From assembly GCA_023426545.1 (NCBI GenBank), contig JAFAAN010000095.1:77574-141573 (forward strand): a stretch of 64,000 nucleotides of DNA, read 5' to 3'. Made by a program: the position numbers and the translations under genes. Under the pieces are notes generated by a model. It saw only the letters and a program-made list of their open reading frames with translations. It did no database searches and was not told the origin of the DNA. Below, in pieces: positions 29,501-38,215 of this stretch. How positions within the stretch are numbered: the first letter of the stretch is position 1; each line of letters begins with the position of its first letter. The stretch is from Pseudomonadota bacterium (GTDB lineage: Bacteria > Myxococcota > Myxococcia > Myxococcales > Myxococcaceae).

Positions 29501-30418
29501 TCACTCCACCTCGATATCCAGCGCGATGCGCCCTTCCAGCTTGAGCCGGAGCAGGTGCCCGGCGAAGCGCTCGGACTCGGCGCGGGACAGGACGTTTCGA
29601 AAGGCCGCGCCGTCCGCGACCTCCACCTCCAGCACGGCCCCGCGCTGAAGCAAGCGGAAGAAGTCCTCGCCGCCCGTCGGCCTTGGCACGAACACGGGCA
29701 GGAAGCCCTTCAGCGGCAGCACCTCCCCCGCTCCACGCACCCTTGCCTCCAGCCCCGCCGCGTCCGGCCTCACCGTCTCCGGCGCGACACCCTCGTCGGC
29801 GTAGAGCGGCGCGGGCGCCAGCGCCACATCCTCCGTGGAGTCATCCAGCAGGAAGCCGTACCGCGATGGAATCCGCCCCGTGAAGAGGAAACACAGCAGC
29901 GCGGGGGTGTCACCCGCGACGCGCGACAGGTGCAGAATCGAGCGCTCCGCGCCCAGCCGGCGCAGCAGCAACGTCAAGGCGGGGCGGCTCGCGCTCAGGT
30001 AGCGCTGGACGCGGTCCTTCAGCGTGGCGCGAATCTCCGCGAAGGCCTCGGCGTGCTGTGCCTCGCTCTCCTCCTCGCGCTGGGCCAACGCCTCGCGGGC
30101 CTGCGCCAGCTTCGCCTCCGCGTCGCGTAGGAAGTCCCCCGCTGGCGCGGCGCCCGCCACCAGCCCCGGCTCCGAGCCGGCCGGAGGCGCCAGCCCCGCC
30201 GCGCGCACCGCGCCCAGGAGGAACGACCCCTGCTGCTCCAGCCGCTCGCGCTCCTCGCGGAAGCGCAGGCGCGCTGCGGCCTGCTCCAGCTTCAACGCCA
30301 GCCACGCCTCGTAGCCCGACTCCAGCGTCTCCAGCGCGCGCAGCCGCGCCAGCGCCGTGTCCGGGCCCTCGGCCTCGCCGGTGCGCTTCACCATCCCACC
30401 CTGCGTCGTGTCACTCAC
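29501..30418 (-). CDS. Coiled-coil protein of unknown function
   Basis: A 305-residue soluble protein; residues about 15-130 are mostly long charged helices (ALKLEQAAARLRFREERERLEQQ, LAQAREALAQREEESEAQHA), the rest a compact mixed domain. No known domain is seen. The start taken is GTG 30418; ATG 30394 is an alternative with a better upstream AGGGTGGG. The open frame continues upstream to 31432, but that part is antisense to nothing real and overlaps the YtxH genes. It may be the last gene of the small-membrane-protein group. Confidence 0.6.
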   Translation of the reverse strand: MSDTTQGGMVKRTGEAEGPDTALARLRALETLESGYEAWLALKLEQAAARLRFREERERLEQQGSFLLGAVRAAGLAPPAGSEPGLVAGAAPAGDFLRDAEAKLAQAREALAQREEESEAQHAEAFAEIRATLKDRVQRYLSASRPALTLLLRRLGAERSILHLSRVAGDTPALLCFLFTGRIPSRYGFLLDDSTEDVALAPAPLYADEGVAPETVRPDAAGLEARVRGAGEVLPLKGFLPVFVPRPTGGEDFFRLLQRGAVLEVEVADGAAFRNVLSRAESERFAGHLLRLKLEGRIALDIEVE

Positions 30419-30448
30419 GGGCGGGCAGTCTAGCCGCCCGGAGACGAG

Positions 30449-30493
30449 AAGGCCCCCACCCGCCGCCGTCCCCGGCGCGAGTGGAGGCCCTTG
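30449..30493 (-). terminator. Possible hairpin after the YtxH gene
   Basis: On the minus strand CAAGGGCCTCCAC pairs with GTGGGGGCCTT with one bulge, between the YtxH stop (30520) and the coiled-coil gene. A T-poor tail (TTCTCGTC) follows. It may reduce read-through from the membrane-protein cluster. Confidence 0.35.
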
Positions 30494-30519
30494 TGCCCCA
30501 TGGCGGCGGGCGCCGCGAA

Positions 30520-30819
30520 TCAGGCCGTGCGCGACACGGTGCCCTGCGGCCCCGTCTGCGCCTGCGAGCCGTCGCTGGAGCGGCCCACGGCGTTGGACAG
30601 GTAGTCCTGGCCGGTCTGCAGGCGCTGCCGGAGGTCGTCCCGGAGCTGGTTGCCCGACTTGGGCGCCAACAGCAGGCCCAGCCCCGCGCCCACCAGGATA
30701 CCGGCGGCGAAGGCGCCCACGACGGGCAGGAGCGTGTCCACCGCGTCCCGGCGCGTCTCCAGGCCCACCAGGTTCAGCAAGTCGTCCTTGTCCAGCTTCT
30801 TGAGGTTGTTGAAGTTCAC
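30520..30819 (-). CDS. YtxH-domain membrane protein
   Basis: A 99-residue protein with one transmembrane/glycine-rich segment (VVGAFAAGILVGAGLGLLLAPKSG, about residues 33-56) followed by an amphipathic helix, the YtxH (gas-vesicle/stress-type) arrangement. Family members are small envelope proteins of unclear function. It is in the minus-strand run of five small membrane-protein genes and is spaced 42 bp from the next gene upstream. Confidence 0.78.
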   Translation of the reverse strand: MNFNNLKKLDKDDLLNLVGLETRRDAVDTLLPVVGAFAAGILVGAGLGLLLAPKSGNQLRDDLRQRLQTGQDYLSNAVGRSSDGSQAQTGPQGTVSRTA

Positions 30820-30861
30820 GGTTTGCGGCTCCGGGGGTTATGGGGTGGAGGAATGCCCGGC

Positions 30862-31296
30862 CTAGTACGTCGGCGGGCGAGGAGTGCCTGCGGAGGCAGC
30901 GTTCGCCGAGGCCGTGCCTGCCGACCCCGCGCCACCGATACCACGACCTGTCTGATAGTCCTGGAAGGCGGACTCCGCCATGCCCAGCAGCTCGTCCTTG
31001 ACCAGGGGCAGCGCCGCCAGCCGGAGGCCAAGCCGGAGGATTCGCGCCGTCAGCGGCGTGAAGAGCCCACCGCCCAGCAGATAGCCAACCCCCACCGCCG
31101 CCGCCATCATCCCGTACGGGTTGCGCTGCACGCGGCCACGCAGGTCCAGGGTCTGCCCGAGGTCCGCCACCGCGCCGCGCGCGTCGGACCAGAGCTGCTG
31201 CGCGTCGCTGCCGATGTGGTCCACGCGCTGCCCGAAGCCACCGCCCTGTGGGTCCTGTGGCGAGCCATTGCCCGATGCACCTGGAAACGTCGTCAT
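30862..31296 (-). CDS. Small membrane protein of the cluster
   Basis: A 144-residue protein with an N-terminal Gly/Gln-rich segment, an amphipathic helix (SDARGAVADLGQTLDL) and one membrane segment (YGMMAAAVGVGYLLGGGLFTPLTARI, about residues 62-86), ending in a Ser/Ala/Thr/Pro-rich tail. Its RNPYGMMAAAVGVGYLLGGG pattern resembles the C-terminal membrane motif of DUF883-type proteins. It has a clear ATG start; function unknown. Confidence 0.68.
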   Translation of the reverse strand: MTTFPGASGNGSPQDPQGGGFGQRVDHIGSDAQQLWSDARGAVADLGQTLDLRGRVQRNPYGMMAAAVGVGYLLGGGLFTPLTARILRLGLRLAALPLVKDELLGMAESAFQDYQTGRGIGGAGSAGTASANAASAGTPRPPTY

Positions 31297-31331
31297 GCGT
31301 CCATCCTCTCGTGTGATTCCAGCGCGGCCAA

Positions 31332-31541
31332 TCAGCGGCGCGAGGCGATGCGCCCGACGAGGAAGCCCACGGCCACCGCGCCCAGCAGGCACGTCCCCGG
31401 ATTGGCGCGAATGAAGCGCACCATGCGGTCATTCAGGTCCACGAGGTTCTGCCGAGCCTCGTCAATCTGCGGCACCACGCGGTCCTGGAACTGACGGGCC
31501 CGGTCGGCCATCTGCTGCGGATTCATCTCCATCGAAGGCAT
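31332..31541 (-). CDS. DUF883/ElaB-YqjD-like membrane protein
   Basis: A 69-residue protein: an amphipathic helix (residues 8-40) then VRFIRANPGTCLLGAVAVGFLVGRIASRR, the C-terminal tail-anchor motif of the ElaB/YqjD/DUF883 family. In E. coli these are inner-membrane proteins that bind ribosomes in stationary phase (family knowledge). It precedes the DUF3618 gene's downstream end by 28 bp, in the same orientation. Confidence 0.65.
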   Translation of the reverse strand: MPSMEMNPQQMADRARQFQDRVVPQIDEARQNLVDLNDRMVRFIRANPGTCLLGAVAVGFLVGRIASRR

Positions 31542-31569
31542 CTCCTCATTGGGGGTACAGCGGAAGTCA

Positions 31570-31791
31570 TCAATCGCGGGAGCCCAGCCACAGGCCCACG
31601 ACGAACGCCGCGCCCAGGCTGGCGTAGGGATGGCGGTTCACCCACTGGCGCCAGTCGGTGGCCACCGCCACCTCCTCACGCAGGGCGCTCACGGACGTGG
31701 CCAGCTCGGCGCGCGTGCGCTCGATTTCGGCGCGCAGCTCCGCGCTGCTGCGGGGGCTGTGGACCTTCGCCTGTCCATTGCTACCGGCCAT
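31570..31791 (-). CDS. DUF3618 membrane protein
   Basis: A 73-residue protein with the DUF3618 signature: SSAELRAEIERTRAELATSVSALREEV followed by a short linker and one transmembrane segment (YASLGAAFVVGLWLG). Its start overlaps the end of the upstream YqjE-like gene by 11 bp, so translation is likely coupled. Function is unknown; it is a usual companion of YqjE-like holin-fold proteins. Confidence 0.8.
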   Translation of the reverse strand: MAGSNGQAKVHSPRSSAELRAEIERTRAELATSVSALREEVAVATDWRQWVNRHPYASLGAAFVVGLWLGSRD

Positions 31792-32242
31792 GCTGCGGCT
31801 CCTTGAGGCGTTCACGGTTCGCGCCCTCCAGCACGTTCACGGGCGCGCTGGGGGCGGTGTTGGTCAGCGCGGCCACGCTGAGCGAAAGCTCCTCCGAAGT
31901 ATCGTTCATCATCCGGCGCGTCTTCAGCCGGTTCACCGCCCAGAGCGCGCCGCCCGCGCCGCCCGCGAGGTTCAACAGCCCGATGCCGCCCAGCGCGCCA
32001 GACCAGCCCAGCCACGTGGCCAGCCACGCCGCCAGCGCCGCGCACAGAAAGCCGTAGCCCACGAGGATGAAGGGCACGAAGGCGGCGATCATCGCCACGT
32101 CCAGGCCCGTGGCCTTCACGTCCTCGGCCAGCTCCATCCGCGCGAGCTGCAGGTGCTGTGTCACCAGCCGGCTGAAGCCGTCGGCCATGCGCCCGACGAG
32201 CGCGGCGATACCGCGCTCGGTCTGTTCACTCCCCACGTGCAT
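31781..32242 (-). CDS. Phage-holin-superfamily (YqjE/DUF1469-like) membrane protein
   Basis: A 153-residue protein with an amphipathic N-terminal helix (SRLVTQHLQLARMELAEDV) and two membrane helices (MIAAFVPFILVGYGFLCAALAAWLA and GALGGIGLLNLAGGAGGALWAV), the arrangement of the DUF1469/YqjE family of the holin superfamily. It is the first gene of the minus-strand membrane-protein run. The phage name is historical: no phage genes are nearby. Confidence 0.8.
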   Translation of the reverse strand: MHVGSEQTERGIAALVGRMADGFSRLVTQHLQLARMELAEDVKATGLDVAMIAAFVPFILVGYGFLCAALAAWLATWLGWSGALGGIGLLNLAGGAGGALWAVNRLKTRRMMNDTSEELSLSVAALTNTAPSAPVNVLEGANRERLKEPQHGR

Positions 32243-32384
32243 GCGCTCTCCGGCCGACGCGTACGGCCTCACAGGTGCGGGCCAACCTAGGCATGCACCT
32301 GTTCCGCGACAACCACGTCACGGTGTTTTTGTCCGGCACGCGCAAGCGTCGGCCAGTGAACGCGCGCCAGCCCATCCCTCCAGT

Positions 32385-33158
32385 CTAGCCGATGAGCTGC
32401 ACCGGGTGAGAGACCGGAGGCTCCACGACGATGGGCGCCTCGAAGCGCAGCACGAGGGGCAGGTGGTCAGACGCCAGCCGGCTCAGCGCCGTGCGGTGTG
32501 GATGGACCGCCAGCGGACGCACGCCCGCGTCCACGAAGATGCGGTCCAGCCGCAGCAGGGGCAGGCGCGTGGGATACGTGCGCGCGGGCGTGCCCAGCTC
32601 CAGCGCGGCGTCGTGGATGGCCTGGCGGACCAGCGAGGGCACCGGCCCGTTGCCCCAGTAGTTGAAATCTCCACAGACCACCAAGGGGTCCTTGCGCGCG
32701 GCGTCCCGGAGGATGTCCGACGACAGGAGCAGCGCCTCCTGCTTGCGCCGCTCGCCCAGCCGCAGCCCCAGGTGGAGCGAGAAGACATGGAGCTGGTGTC
32801 CGCCCCCCAGGTCGAGGTCGCACCGCAGCGCCCCGCGAGGCTCGCGGCGCCCCACGCTCAAGTCGTAGTTCCTCGATTTGAGGATGGGCAGCCGCGACAG
32901 GATGGCGTTGCCATACCTCCGGCCATTGCGCACGACGTTGGGCCCGAAGGCCATGTGCAGCCCGAGCAGGTCCGCCAGGTGCTCTGGCTGGTCCTCGCGG
33001 GGCGTCACCGCGCGGAAGTCCCCCACTTCCTGCAAGGCGATGATGTCCGCGTCCACCTCGCGGAGCACCTCCCCCACACGCCGCAGGTCGAAGCGGCCGT
33101 CCGTGCCAATACCGCTGTGGATGTTGTACGAGACCAGCCTCAGCTCCACGCGTGTCAT
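32385..33158 (-). CDS. Endonuclease/exonuclease/phosphatase-family protein
   Basis: A 257-residue EEP-fold protein. Conserved catalytic blocks are LRLVSYNIHSG (Asn12), DIIALQEVG (Glu42), VVCGDFNYWG and the final ASDHLPLVLRF with the SDH motif. Such enzymes cleave phosphodiesters in DNA, inositol or lipid headgroups; there is no signal peptide, so a cytoplasmic site is likely. It is followed on the minus strand by no close gene; the neighbour upstream starts 8 bp away. Confidence 0.9.
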   Translation of the reverse strand: MTRVELRLVSYNIHSGIGTDGRFDLRRVGEVLREVDADIIALQEVGDFRAVTPREDQPEHLADLLGLHMAFGPNVVRNGRRYGNAILSRLPILKSRNYDLSVGRREPRGALRCDLDLGGGHQLHVFSLHLGLRLGERRKQEALLLSSDILRDAARKDPLVVCGDFNYWGNGPVPSLVRQAIHDAALELGTPARTYPTRLPLLRLDRIFVDAGVRPLAVHPHRTALSRLASDHLPLVLRFEAPIVVEPPVSHPVQLIG

Positions 33159-33166
33159 CCACCCAT

Positions 33167-33688
33167 TCAGGACAGGGGCAGGATGCGACCCGCGGCCATG
33201 CGGACGAGGGTGAGCGGCAACCGGACGAGCCGGGACAGGGCCTTGGCGGCATCACCCAGGCCGCCGCGGAGCACCTGGAACTGGTGCTCCGCCTCATCGC
33301 GTATCTCCGGCATCCGCGCGCGGGGCGGCTGCTCGCGCGTGGGGGGCAGCGCGCCAATCGGCGACGTCCCCCCGACGGCGAGCGCGGACGGCTTCCGCTC
33401 CGTGCGCTTGACGCGCTTGGGGCCCACGAACCCCGGGCCGTGAGAGAACTTGGCATCCGGCTCGGGACGCGCCAGCTCCTCGAGCTCCGCTTCCATCTGG
33501 TGCGCGCTGTAGAGTTCCTCCGTCTCCGCGAAGCGCTTGCCGTAGTGCACGCCTTCATGGCTCTCCATGGCCTCGGGATGGGCCTTGGAGCGGGCCAGTC
33601 GCGCCTTGTCCTGCCGTCGCAGGCTTCGCTTCGGCGCCGGCAGCGTCTTCGGAACCTGGAAGTGGTCAAAGCTGTAGGGACGAGGCAT
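33167..33688 (-). CDS. Hypothetical basic protein
   Basis: A 173-residue protein beginning MPRPYSFDHFQVPKTLPAPKRSLRRQDKARL; the region 35-75 is charged and helical (HYGKRFAETEELYSAHQMEAELEEL). I recognise no domain. The start is ATG 33688; a TTG at 33694 is the alternative. Its stop is 8 bp from the start of the EEP gene, so they are probably one transcript. It reads like an orphan myxobacterial protein. Confidence 0.6.
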   Translation of the reverse strand: MPRPYSFDHFQVPKTLPAPKRSLRRQDKARLARSKAHPEAMESHEGVHYGKRFAETEELYSAHQMEAELEELARPEPDAKFSHGPGFVGPKRVKRTERKPSALAVGGTSPIGALPPTREQPPRARMPEIRDEAEHQFQVLRGGLGDAAKALSRLVRLPLTLVRMAAGRILPLS

Positions 33689-33988
33689 CCGCAAATCTCC
33701 CCTTCAACGAGTCCGTTCAGAAGCTAGGAAGCCCCCAGTCCCTCGGGTACGCCTTGACGCGGCGCGCCCTATCCGGTCGCCCGCCCAGCGAGCGGGCAGC
33801 CCGTGCCAGCCCCAGTCCTCCCGTCCAAGTACCGACAATTCCTGGCCTCTGCTCCCTGGCGGCCAGCATGCGCCTCTCCTCCCACCCGGGCGGCCGGGCG
33901 AGCGCTTCCGGGGGCTCGGAGCGGGCGTGCGGCGGCTCGGCACCGCACCCCGGGAAGAGTCATGCGAGACATGGTGTAAAAACGCCCC
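33689..33988. other. 300-bp intergenic gap between divergent genes
   Basis: No gene is supported here. It holds an inverted repeat, GCCCGC at 33779-33784 and GCGGGC at 33792-33797, with no T run. The region should contain the promoters of the basic-protein gene (leftward) and the M23 peptidase gene (rightward), but I cannot define either. Confidence 0.5.
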
Positions 33989-34972
33989 ATGCCTCCGTAC
34001 ACCCCTGGCCGGAACCATTCCAAGTCCTCCTTCCTGCTGCTCGCCCTGCTCGCCCTCGGAGCGAAGGCCGGGGCGGCCGAGAATGCCGCGCTGCCCGTCC
34101 AGGCGGACACCGGGCTGGCCGCCAGCGCGCCACGGCTGGTGCTCCAGCCCGCGAAGGCCAAGCCGGGCGACCCGGTGCTGGTGACGGTGAGTGGCGTCAC
34201 GACGCCGCCCACCGGGACGCTCGCGGGGCGCGCGCTGCGCTTCTTCCCGTGGGGGGACGGCTATCTGGCGGTGGCGGGGTTGCCGGTGGAGCAGGCCCCC
34301 GGCGCCGCGCAGGTGACGGCCATGGGCCCCGCCACGCCGGGCGCGCCGCGGGTGGAGCTGACGGGCACGCTGGACGTGGTGGAGCCCGGGTACCCCTCAC
34401 GCGAGCTGCGCGTGGCCAGCAAGTACGTGAAGCCCCCGGCGGCGGTCCGCAAGCGCATGGCGGAGGACCGGCGTGCCTTCGCCGAGGCCTTCGCGCAGGA
34501 GTTCACCCTGCCGCACTTCACGCAGAACTTCGCGTGGCCCCGGCAGGACCGCGTCACCGCGCCCTTCGGGGACCGCCGCACCTTCAACGGCAAGCTGTCC
34601 AGCCAGCACTTCGGCGTGGACATCGACGGGGACCCGGGCGAGCCGGTACAGGCCGCCAATGACGGCACCGTGGTGATGGCGCGCGACAACTACGCGGCGG
34701 GCAACACGGTGCTGGTGCACCATGGCGCGGGCCTCTACACGGCGTACTTCCACCTGTCCCGCATCGACGTGAAGCACGGTGACGTGGTGAGGCAGGGCCA
34801 GGAGCTGGGCCGGGTGGGAAGCACCGGCCGCGTCACCGGGCCGCACCTGCACTGGGGCGTGAAGGTGGACGGCCTGTGGGTGGACGGGCAGAACCTGCTG
34901 AAGCTGGACTTCTTCCCGCACCTGCCCGCCAGCGTGGCCCGGAGTGACACTCCCGAACTCACCACGCCGTAG
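33989..34972 (+). CDS. Exported M23-family (LytM) metallopeptidase
   Basis: A 327-residue cell-wall peptidase or regulator. A signal peptide ends about residue 30; a beta-domain follows and the LytM domain covers about 185-310. Zinc ligands are visible in QHFGVDIDG (His-x3-Asp) and in PHLHWGVKV, with the catalytic-type His also in VLVHHGAGLYTAYFHLS, so this is probably an active enzyme. It likely trims peptidoglycan in the periplasm. It ends 6 bp from the converging enoyl-CoA hydratase gene. Confidence 0.92.
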   Translation: MPPYTPGRNHSKSSFLLLALLALGAKAGAAENAALPVQADTGLAASAPRLVLQPAKAKPGDPVLVTVSGVTTPPTGTLAGRALRFFPWGDGYLAVAGLPVEQAPGAAQVTAMGPATPGAPRVELTGTLDVVEPGYPSRELRVASKYVKPPAAVRKRMAEDRRAFAEAFAQEFTLPHFTQNFAWPRQDRVTAPFGDRRTFNGKLSSQHFGVDIDGDPGEPVQAANDGTVVMARDNYAAGNTVLVHHGAGLYTAYFHLSRIDVKHGDVVRQGQELGRVGSTGRVTGPHLHWGVKVDGLWVDGQNLLKLDFFPHLPASVARSDTPELTTP

Positions 34973-34978
34973 CCGCCG

Positions 34979-35761
34979 TCAGCGGTCTCGCCACTGCGGC
35001 GGGCGCTTCTCCAGGAAGGCGGAGATGCCCTCCCCCGCGTCATCCGCCAGCACGTTCAGCGACAGCTGCGACGCCAGGTACTCCAGCGCGGCGGGCAGCG
35101 GCAGGTCCTCGGCGGTGAAGAAGGCGCGGCGCCCCAGGGCCAGCACCGCCTGGCTCTTGCCCGCCAGCTTCCCCGCGAGCGCGGCCACCGCGGCGTCCAG
35201 CTCCCCGGCCGGCACCACCCGGTTGAGCAGGCCCAGCGCCAGCGCGTCACGCGCGGGCAGCCGGTCCCCGGTGAGCACCAGCTCCAGCGCCCGCTTGCGG
35301 CCTACGTGCCGCTGCAGCAGCGCCATCATCATCATGGGGAAGAGGCCCACGTCGATTTCAGGCGTGCCCAGGTCCGCGGTGTCTACCGCGACCGCGAGGT
35401 CGCACGCGAGCACCAGGCCCAGCCCACCCGCCAGCGCGTGGCCGTTCACGCGCGCCACCGTGGGCTTGCGCAGCTCCTGGAAGCGCGCCAGCAGCCGTCC
35501 GTAGGAGCGGCGTCCCTCGTGCGTGGCGAGAAACCCCTCGTCGCCAGCCAGCGTCCCCAGGTCACCGCCCGCGCAGAAGACCTTCTCGCCCGCGCCGGTG
35601 AGCACCACCACCCGCACCGAGGCATCGGCCTCGGCCCGCTCCAGCGCCGCCATCAGGTCGCGGACGACGCCCGGAGACAGGGCGTTACGTGCCTTGGGCC
35701 GGTCGATGGTCAGGAGCGCTTGGGCGCCTTGGACTTCGTAGCGGACTTCTCCGGCTTCCAT
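34979..35761 (-). CDS. Enoyl-CoA hydratase/isomerase-family protein
   Basis: A 260-residue crotonase-fold protein. The oxyanion-hole and CoA-binding segments are KVFCAGGDLGTLAG and GHALAGGLGLVLACDLAVA, with a Glu in the TPEIDVGLFP segment that is normally catalytic. The usual role is hydration or isomerisation of enoyl-CoA in fatty-acid or amino-acid breakdown. Its start lies inside the upstream TetR gene (52-bp overlap, different frame), pointing to coupled expression; TetR probably senses a related acyl-CoA. Confidence 0.93.
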   Translation of the reverse strand: MEAGEVRYEVQGAQALLTIDRPKARNALSPGVVRDLMAALERAEADASVRVVVLTGAGEKVFCAGGDLGTLAGDEGFLATHEGRRSYGRLLARFQELRKPTVARVNGHALAGGLGLVLACDLAVAVDTADLGTPEIDVGLFPMMMMALLQRHVGRKRALELVLTGDRLPARDALALGLLNRVVPAGELDAAVAALAGKLAGKSQAVLALGRRAFFTAEDLPLPAALEYLASQLSLNVLADDAGEGISAFLEKRPPQWRDR

Positions 35762-36441
35762 TCGGACGCCTCCGCGGCCTGGGCGCCCGTGAGGACGCCG
35801 TAGAGGAAGGAGTTCGCAATCTGCGCCTTGGCCCGCTCGAGCGCCTCCGCGTCTCGCGCGTCCGCCAGGCCCACGACGAAGACGGTGAGCCCCATCTCGA
35901 TGTTGCCGAAGAGCAGCGCCGCGGCCAGGTGCGGGTCCAACTCCGGCCGCAGCTCGCCGCGCTCACGCGCCAGGTTGAACAGCTCCGAGCTGAGCCGGAT
36001 GGCGTCCACGAAGGCCGTCTGCCGGTTGATGCGCGAGCCCGCCGGGCTGCGCGCAATCTCCAGGATGAGGACCTTCACGGCGCGCGGGTCCACCCGGTAC
36101 GCCTCGAAGGCCACGTCCACGATGCCGTGCACCTTCTCCGCCAGCGAACCCTCGCCCTCCACCACCGCGCGGACACGCGTGACGAAGCCGCTCCAGCCCG
36201 TGTCGAACACGGTCTCCAGCAGCTCGTCCTTGTTCTTGAAGTAGTGGTAGACGAGGCCGTACGCGACGCCGGCCTCCTTGGCCACGTCCGCGATGCGGCA
36301 GCCGTGATAGCCCTTGCGGGCGAACACGTCGATGGCGGCTCGGAGGATGGTGCGGCGGCGCTCGCTCTCACGCGAGCCGGAGTCCGCCGCCGGCTTGTTC
36401 TGCTGACCCACGACGTCCTCCACCAGCGGGTGATTCGCCAA
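35710..36441 (-). CDS. TetR/AcrR-family transcriptional regulator
   Basis: A 243-residue regulator. The N-terminal helix-turn-helix covers about residues 27-75 (RRTILRAAIDVFARKGYHGCRIADVAKEAGVAYGLVYHYFKNKDELLE). The C-terminal ligand domain is of the FadR-like TetR type found with acyl-CoA genes. Its 3' end overlaps the enoyl-CoA hydratase gene by 52 bp, so the two are expressed together and the regulator may control its own operon. A Lys/Ser-rich tail follows the ligand domain. Confidence 0.92.
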   Translation of the reverse strand: MANHPLVEDVVGQQNKPAADSGSRESERRRTILRAAIDVFARKGYHGCRIADVAKEAGVAYGLVYHYFKNKDELLETVFDTGWSGFVTRVRAVVEGEGSLAEKVHGIVDVAFEAYRVDPRAVKVLILEIARSPAGSRINRQTAFVDAIRLSSELFNLARERGELRPELDPHLAAALLFGNIEMGLTVFVVGLADARDAEALERAKAQIANSFLYGVLTGAQAAEASEWKPEKSATKSKAPKRS

Positions 36442-36519
36442 TCAACCAGCGGAGAACCTACGGAGGGCGGGCCCTGGGGTCAATGCCTTCGTGGGCCCGC
36501 CTGGAGGAACCGGGGCTGT

Positions 36520-38058
36520 CTACTCCACGGTGCCGGTCATGGTCGGGCCCGTGACGATCACCTGGTGGCCCTCCATCTGAGCCGCCGTGTACTTGCACAG
36601 CGGTGACACCTTCCACGGAACCGGCGGATTGAAGGGCGGCGGAGGGTCGCCGTCGGTGGGCTGCTCGTGCGTGTCGCTGATGAGATACGTCTCGAAGTTG
36701 AAGGACGGGTACGTCAGCGCGATGCCACCGTTGGCCTGGGTCACCTTCACCGGGCCCGAGGCGCCACCGTCACAGCCGTCATCCTCGCTGTTCTGCGCGA
36801 TGCGGTTGAACCACGGGTCGGAGACGATGAACGACACGGAGAGGCCGCCGAAGTGCGGGATGAGCGGCGGAGGCGCGTTGGGCGGCGGGTCGAGCTGGCG
36901 CTGCGTCTCGTTCCGGTCCAGCGCGTGGGGCATGCCCGTCCAGAGGATGCGCTCCTGCACCCAGATGAGCGTGCTGGCATCGTACTGGCCATTCTTCCCC
37001 GACCAGCGGCCGTCGCCGTTGGTGTCCACGTAGCGCTCGCCCGGGTCCCACGTGCCGTTGTCGTTGTTGTCGACGAAGGGCTCCGTCGTGTCCTCGAAGG
37101 GCTCACCCGGATCCCACACGCCGTTGTTGTTGAGGTCGTCGAAGGCCTCCTCGCCGCTGGTGATGGCAATCAGGGAGACCAGGTTGTCACGCGGGTTGTT
37201 GACGATGTTGGGGCGGATGGGGTCCGGGCGGCGCGGCTCCGGGCGGTCCACCTGCGGCTGCGCGGCGTTGCCGTAGCCGGCAATCGGGTTCTCGTCCCAG
37301 AGGAACGGGTGCATCCAGAGCGGCGCCAGGTACTCGCCAGTGTGGGTCGCGTCGTTCAGCGGGTTCCAGGTGAACGTGCCCGGCTCCACGTCCTGCGGCA
37401 GCGGCAGCGAGGTCTTGTAGAGGACCTCCGCGTTGCCCACCACGTCCGTGACGGACACCGCGCTGGGGCCGATGGTGCCGGCCTCGGTGAGGAAGGACAC
37501 CTGGGCGCCCACCACGCCGTCGCCGTTGCGGTCACCCACGTGCGCGATGCACTTCAGCTTCACGCCCGCGATGAGGTTGCGCGTCTCGTCCCAGGCGCCC
37601 ACGGCGTGGTGCAGACCGGAGCCGTTGCCGGAGAACGAACCGCACTGGAAGGTGAACTGGCGGGAGCTCGAGTTGGCGCCGGCGAAGCTGACCACCGGGC
37701 TGACGGCCCGCTTCATCTCCCCGCCCGAGCCAGCCGTCGCGACGACGACGGCGGAGGCGACACGGCCACCCCGCGCCACCACCTGCACGGACACGATGCC
37801 GTCACCGGCGTTGGTGACACCCTCGGAGGGCGACAGCTCGACGCCCGGCACCGGGGACTCCAGCGTGAAGGACACCTGCGTACCGGCCTGCGGCTGTCCT
37901 CGGGAGTCCACCGCGCGGAAGCGCAGTGTGGTGATCTCTCCCAGTCGCGGCTGAGCCGGTGACTGGTCCACGAATTCAAGTGTGGCGGGGACCGACGGCG
38001 AGCATGCGACGAACAGCAAGCTCGCGAAGGCCACCCACGGGGCCAGACCCGGACGCAT
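36520..38058 (-). CDS. Lipoprotein with Ig-like domains and calcium-type repeats
   Basis: A 512-residue protein. The lipobox LLFVAC puts the lipidated Cys at 19. Two Big/Ig-like beta-sandwiches follow (about 25-125 and 160-215; PRLGEITTLRFRAVDSRGQPQAG, VGDRNGDGVVGAQVSFLTEAG). Residues 307-352 hold three DxNxNGxxDPGE-like units (LNNNGVWDPGEP, NNDNGTWDPGER, DTNGDGRW), the sort of sequence that binds calcium. The rest is unrecognised. Start ATG 38058 is backed by AAGGAG nine bases ahead. It is likely a surface or outer-membrane structural protein. Confidence 0.82.
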   Translation of the reverse strand: MRPGLAPWVAFASLLFVACSPSVPATLEFVDQSPAQPRLGEITTLRFRAVDSRGQPQAGTQVSFTLESPVPGVELSPSEGVTNAGDGIVSVQVVARGGRVASAVVVATAGSGGEMKRAVSPVVSFAGANSSSRQFTFQCGSFSGNGSGLHHAVGAWDETRNLIAGVKLKCIAHVGDRNGDGVVGAQVSFLTEAGTIGPSAVSVTDVVGNAEVLYKTSLPLPQDVEPGTFTWNPLNDATHTGEYLAPLWMHPFLWDENPIAGYGNAAQPQVDRPEPRRPDPIRPNIVNNPRDNLVSLIAITSGEEAFDDLNNNGVWDPGEPFEDTTEPFVDNNDNGTWDPGERYVDTNGDGRWSGKNGQYDASTLIWVQERILWTGMPHALDRNETQRQLDPPPNAPPPLIPHFGGLSVSFIVSDPWFNRIAQNSEDDGCDGGASGPVKVTQANGGIALTYPSFNFETYLISDTHEQPTDGDPPPPFNPPVPWKVSPLCKYTAAQMEGHQVIVTGPTMTGTVE

Positions 38059-38215
38059 CAGTGGATACTCCTTGAAGGCGATGAGGAAGCGGGCTGTACG
38101 CGAGCGGCGCACAGCGCATCTGCCCCATCTTCCTGGGCCACCTACCGTCCAGTCAAGGACAGGACAGGCGGACCGGAGCCCTCTTGCGTCCGGGACCTGG
38201 AAGCCCCTGGGGATG

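Noticed and set aside
30419..31432. Upstream extension of the coiled-coil protein frame
   Set aside because: It overlaps the YtxH and neighbouring small genes and has no supported start.
31781..32242. Possible prophage because of the holin-superfamily protein
   Set aside because: No phage genes are nearby; the YqjE/DUF1469 family is chromosomal.
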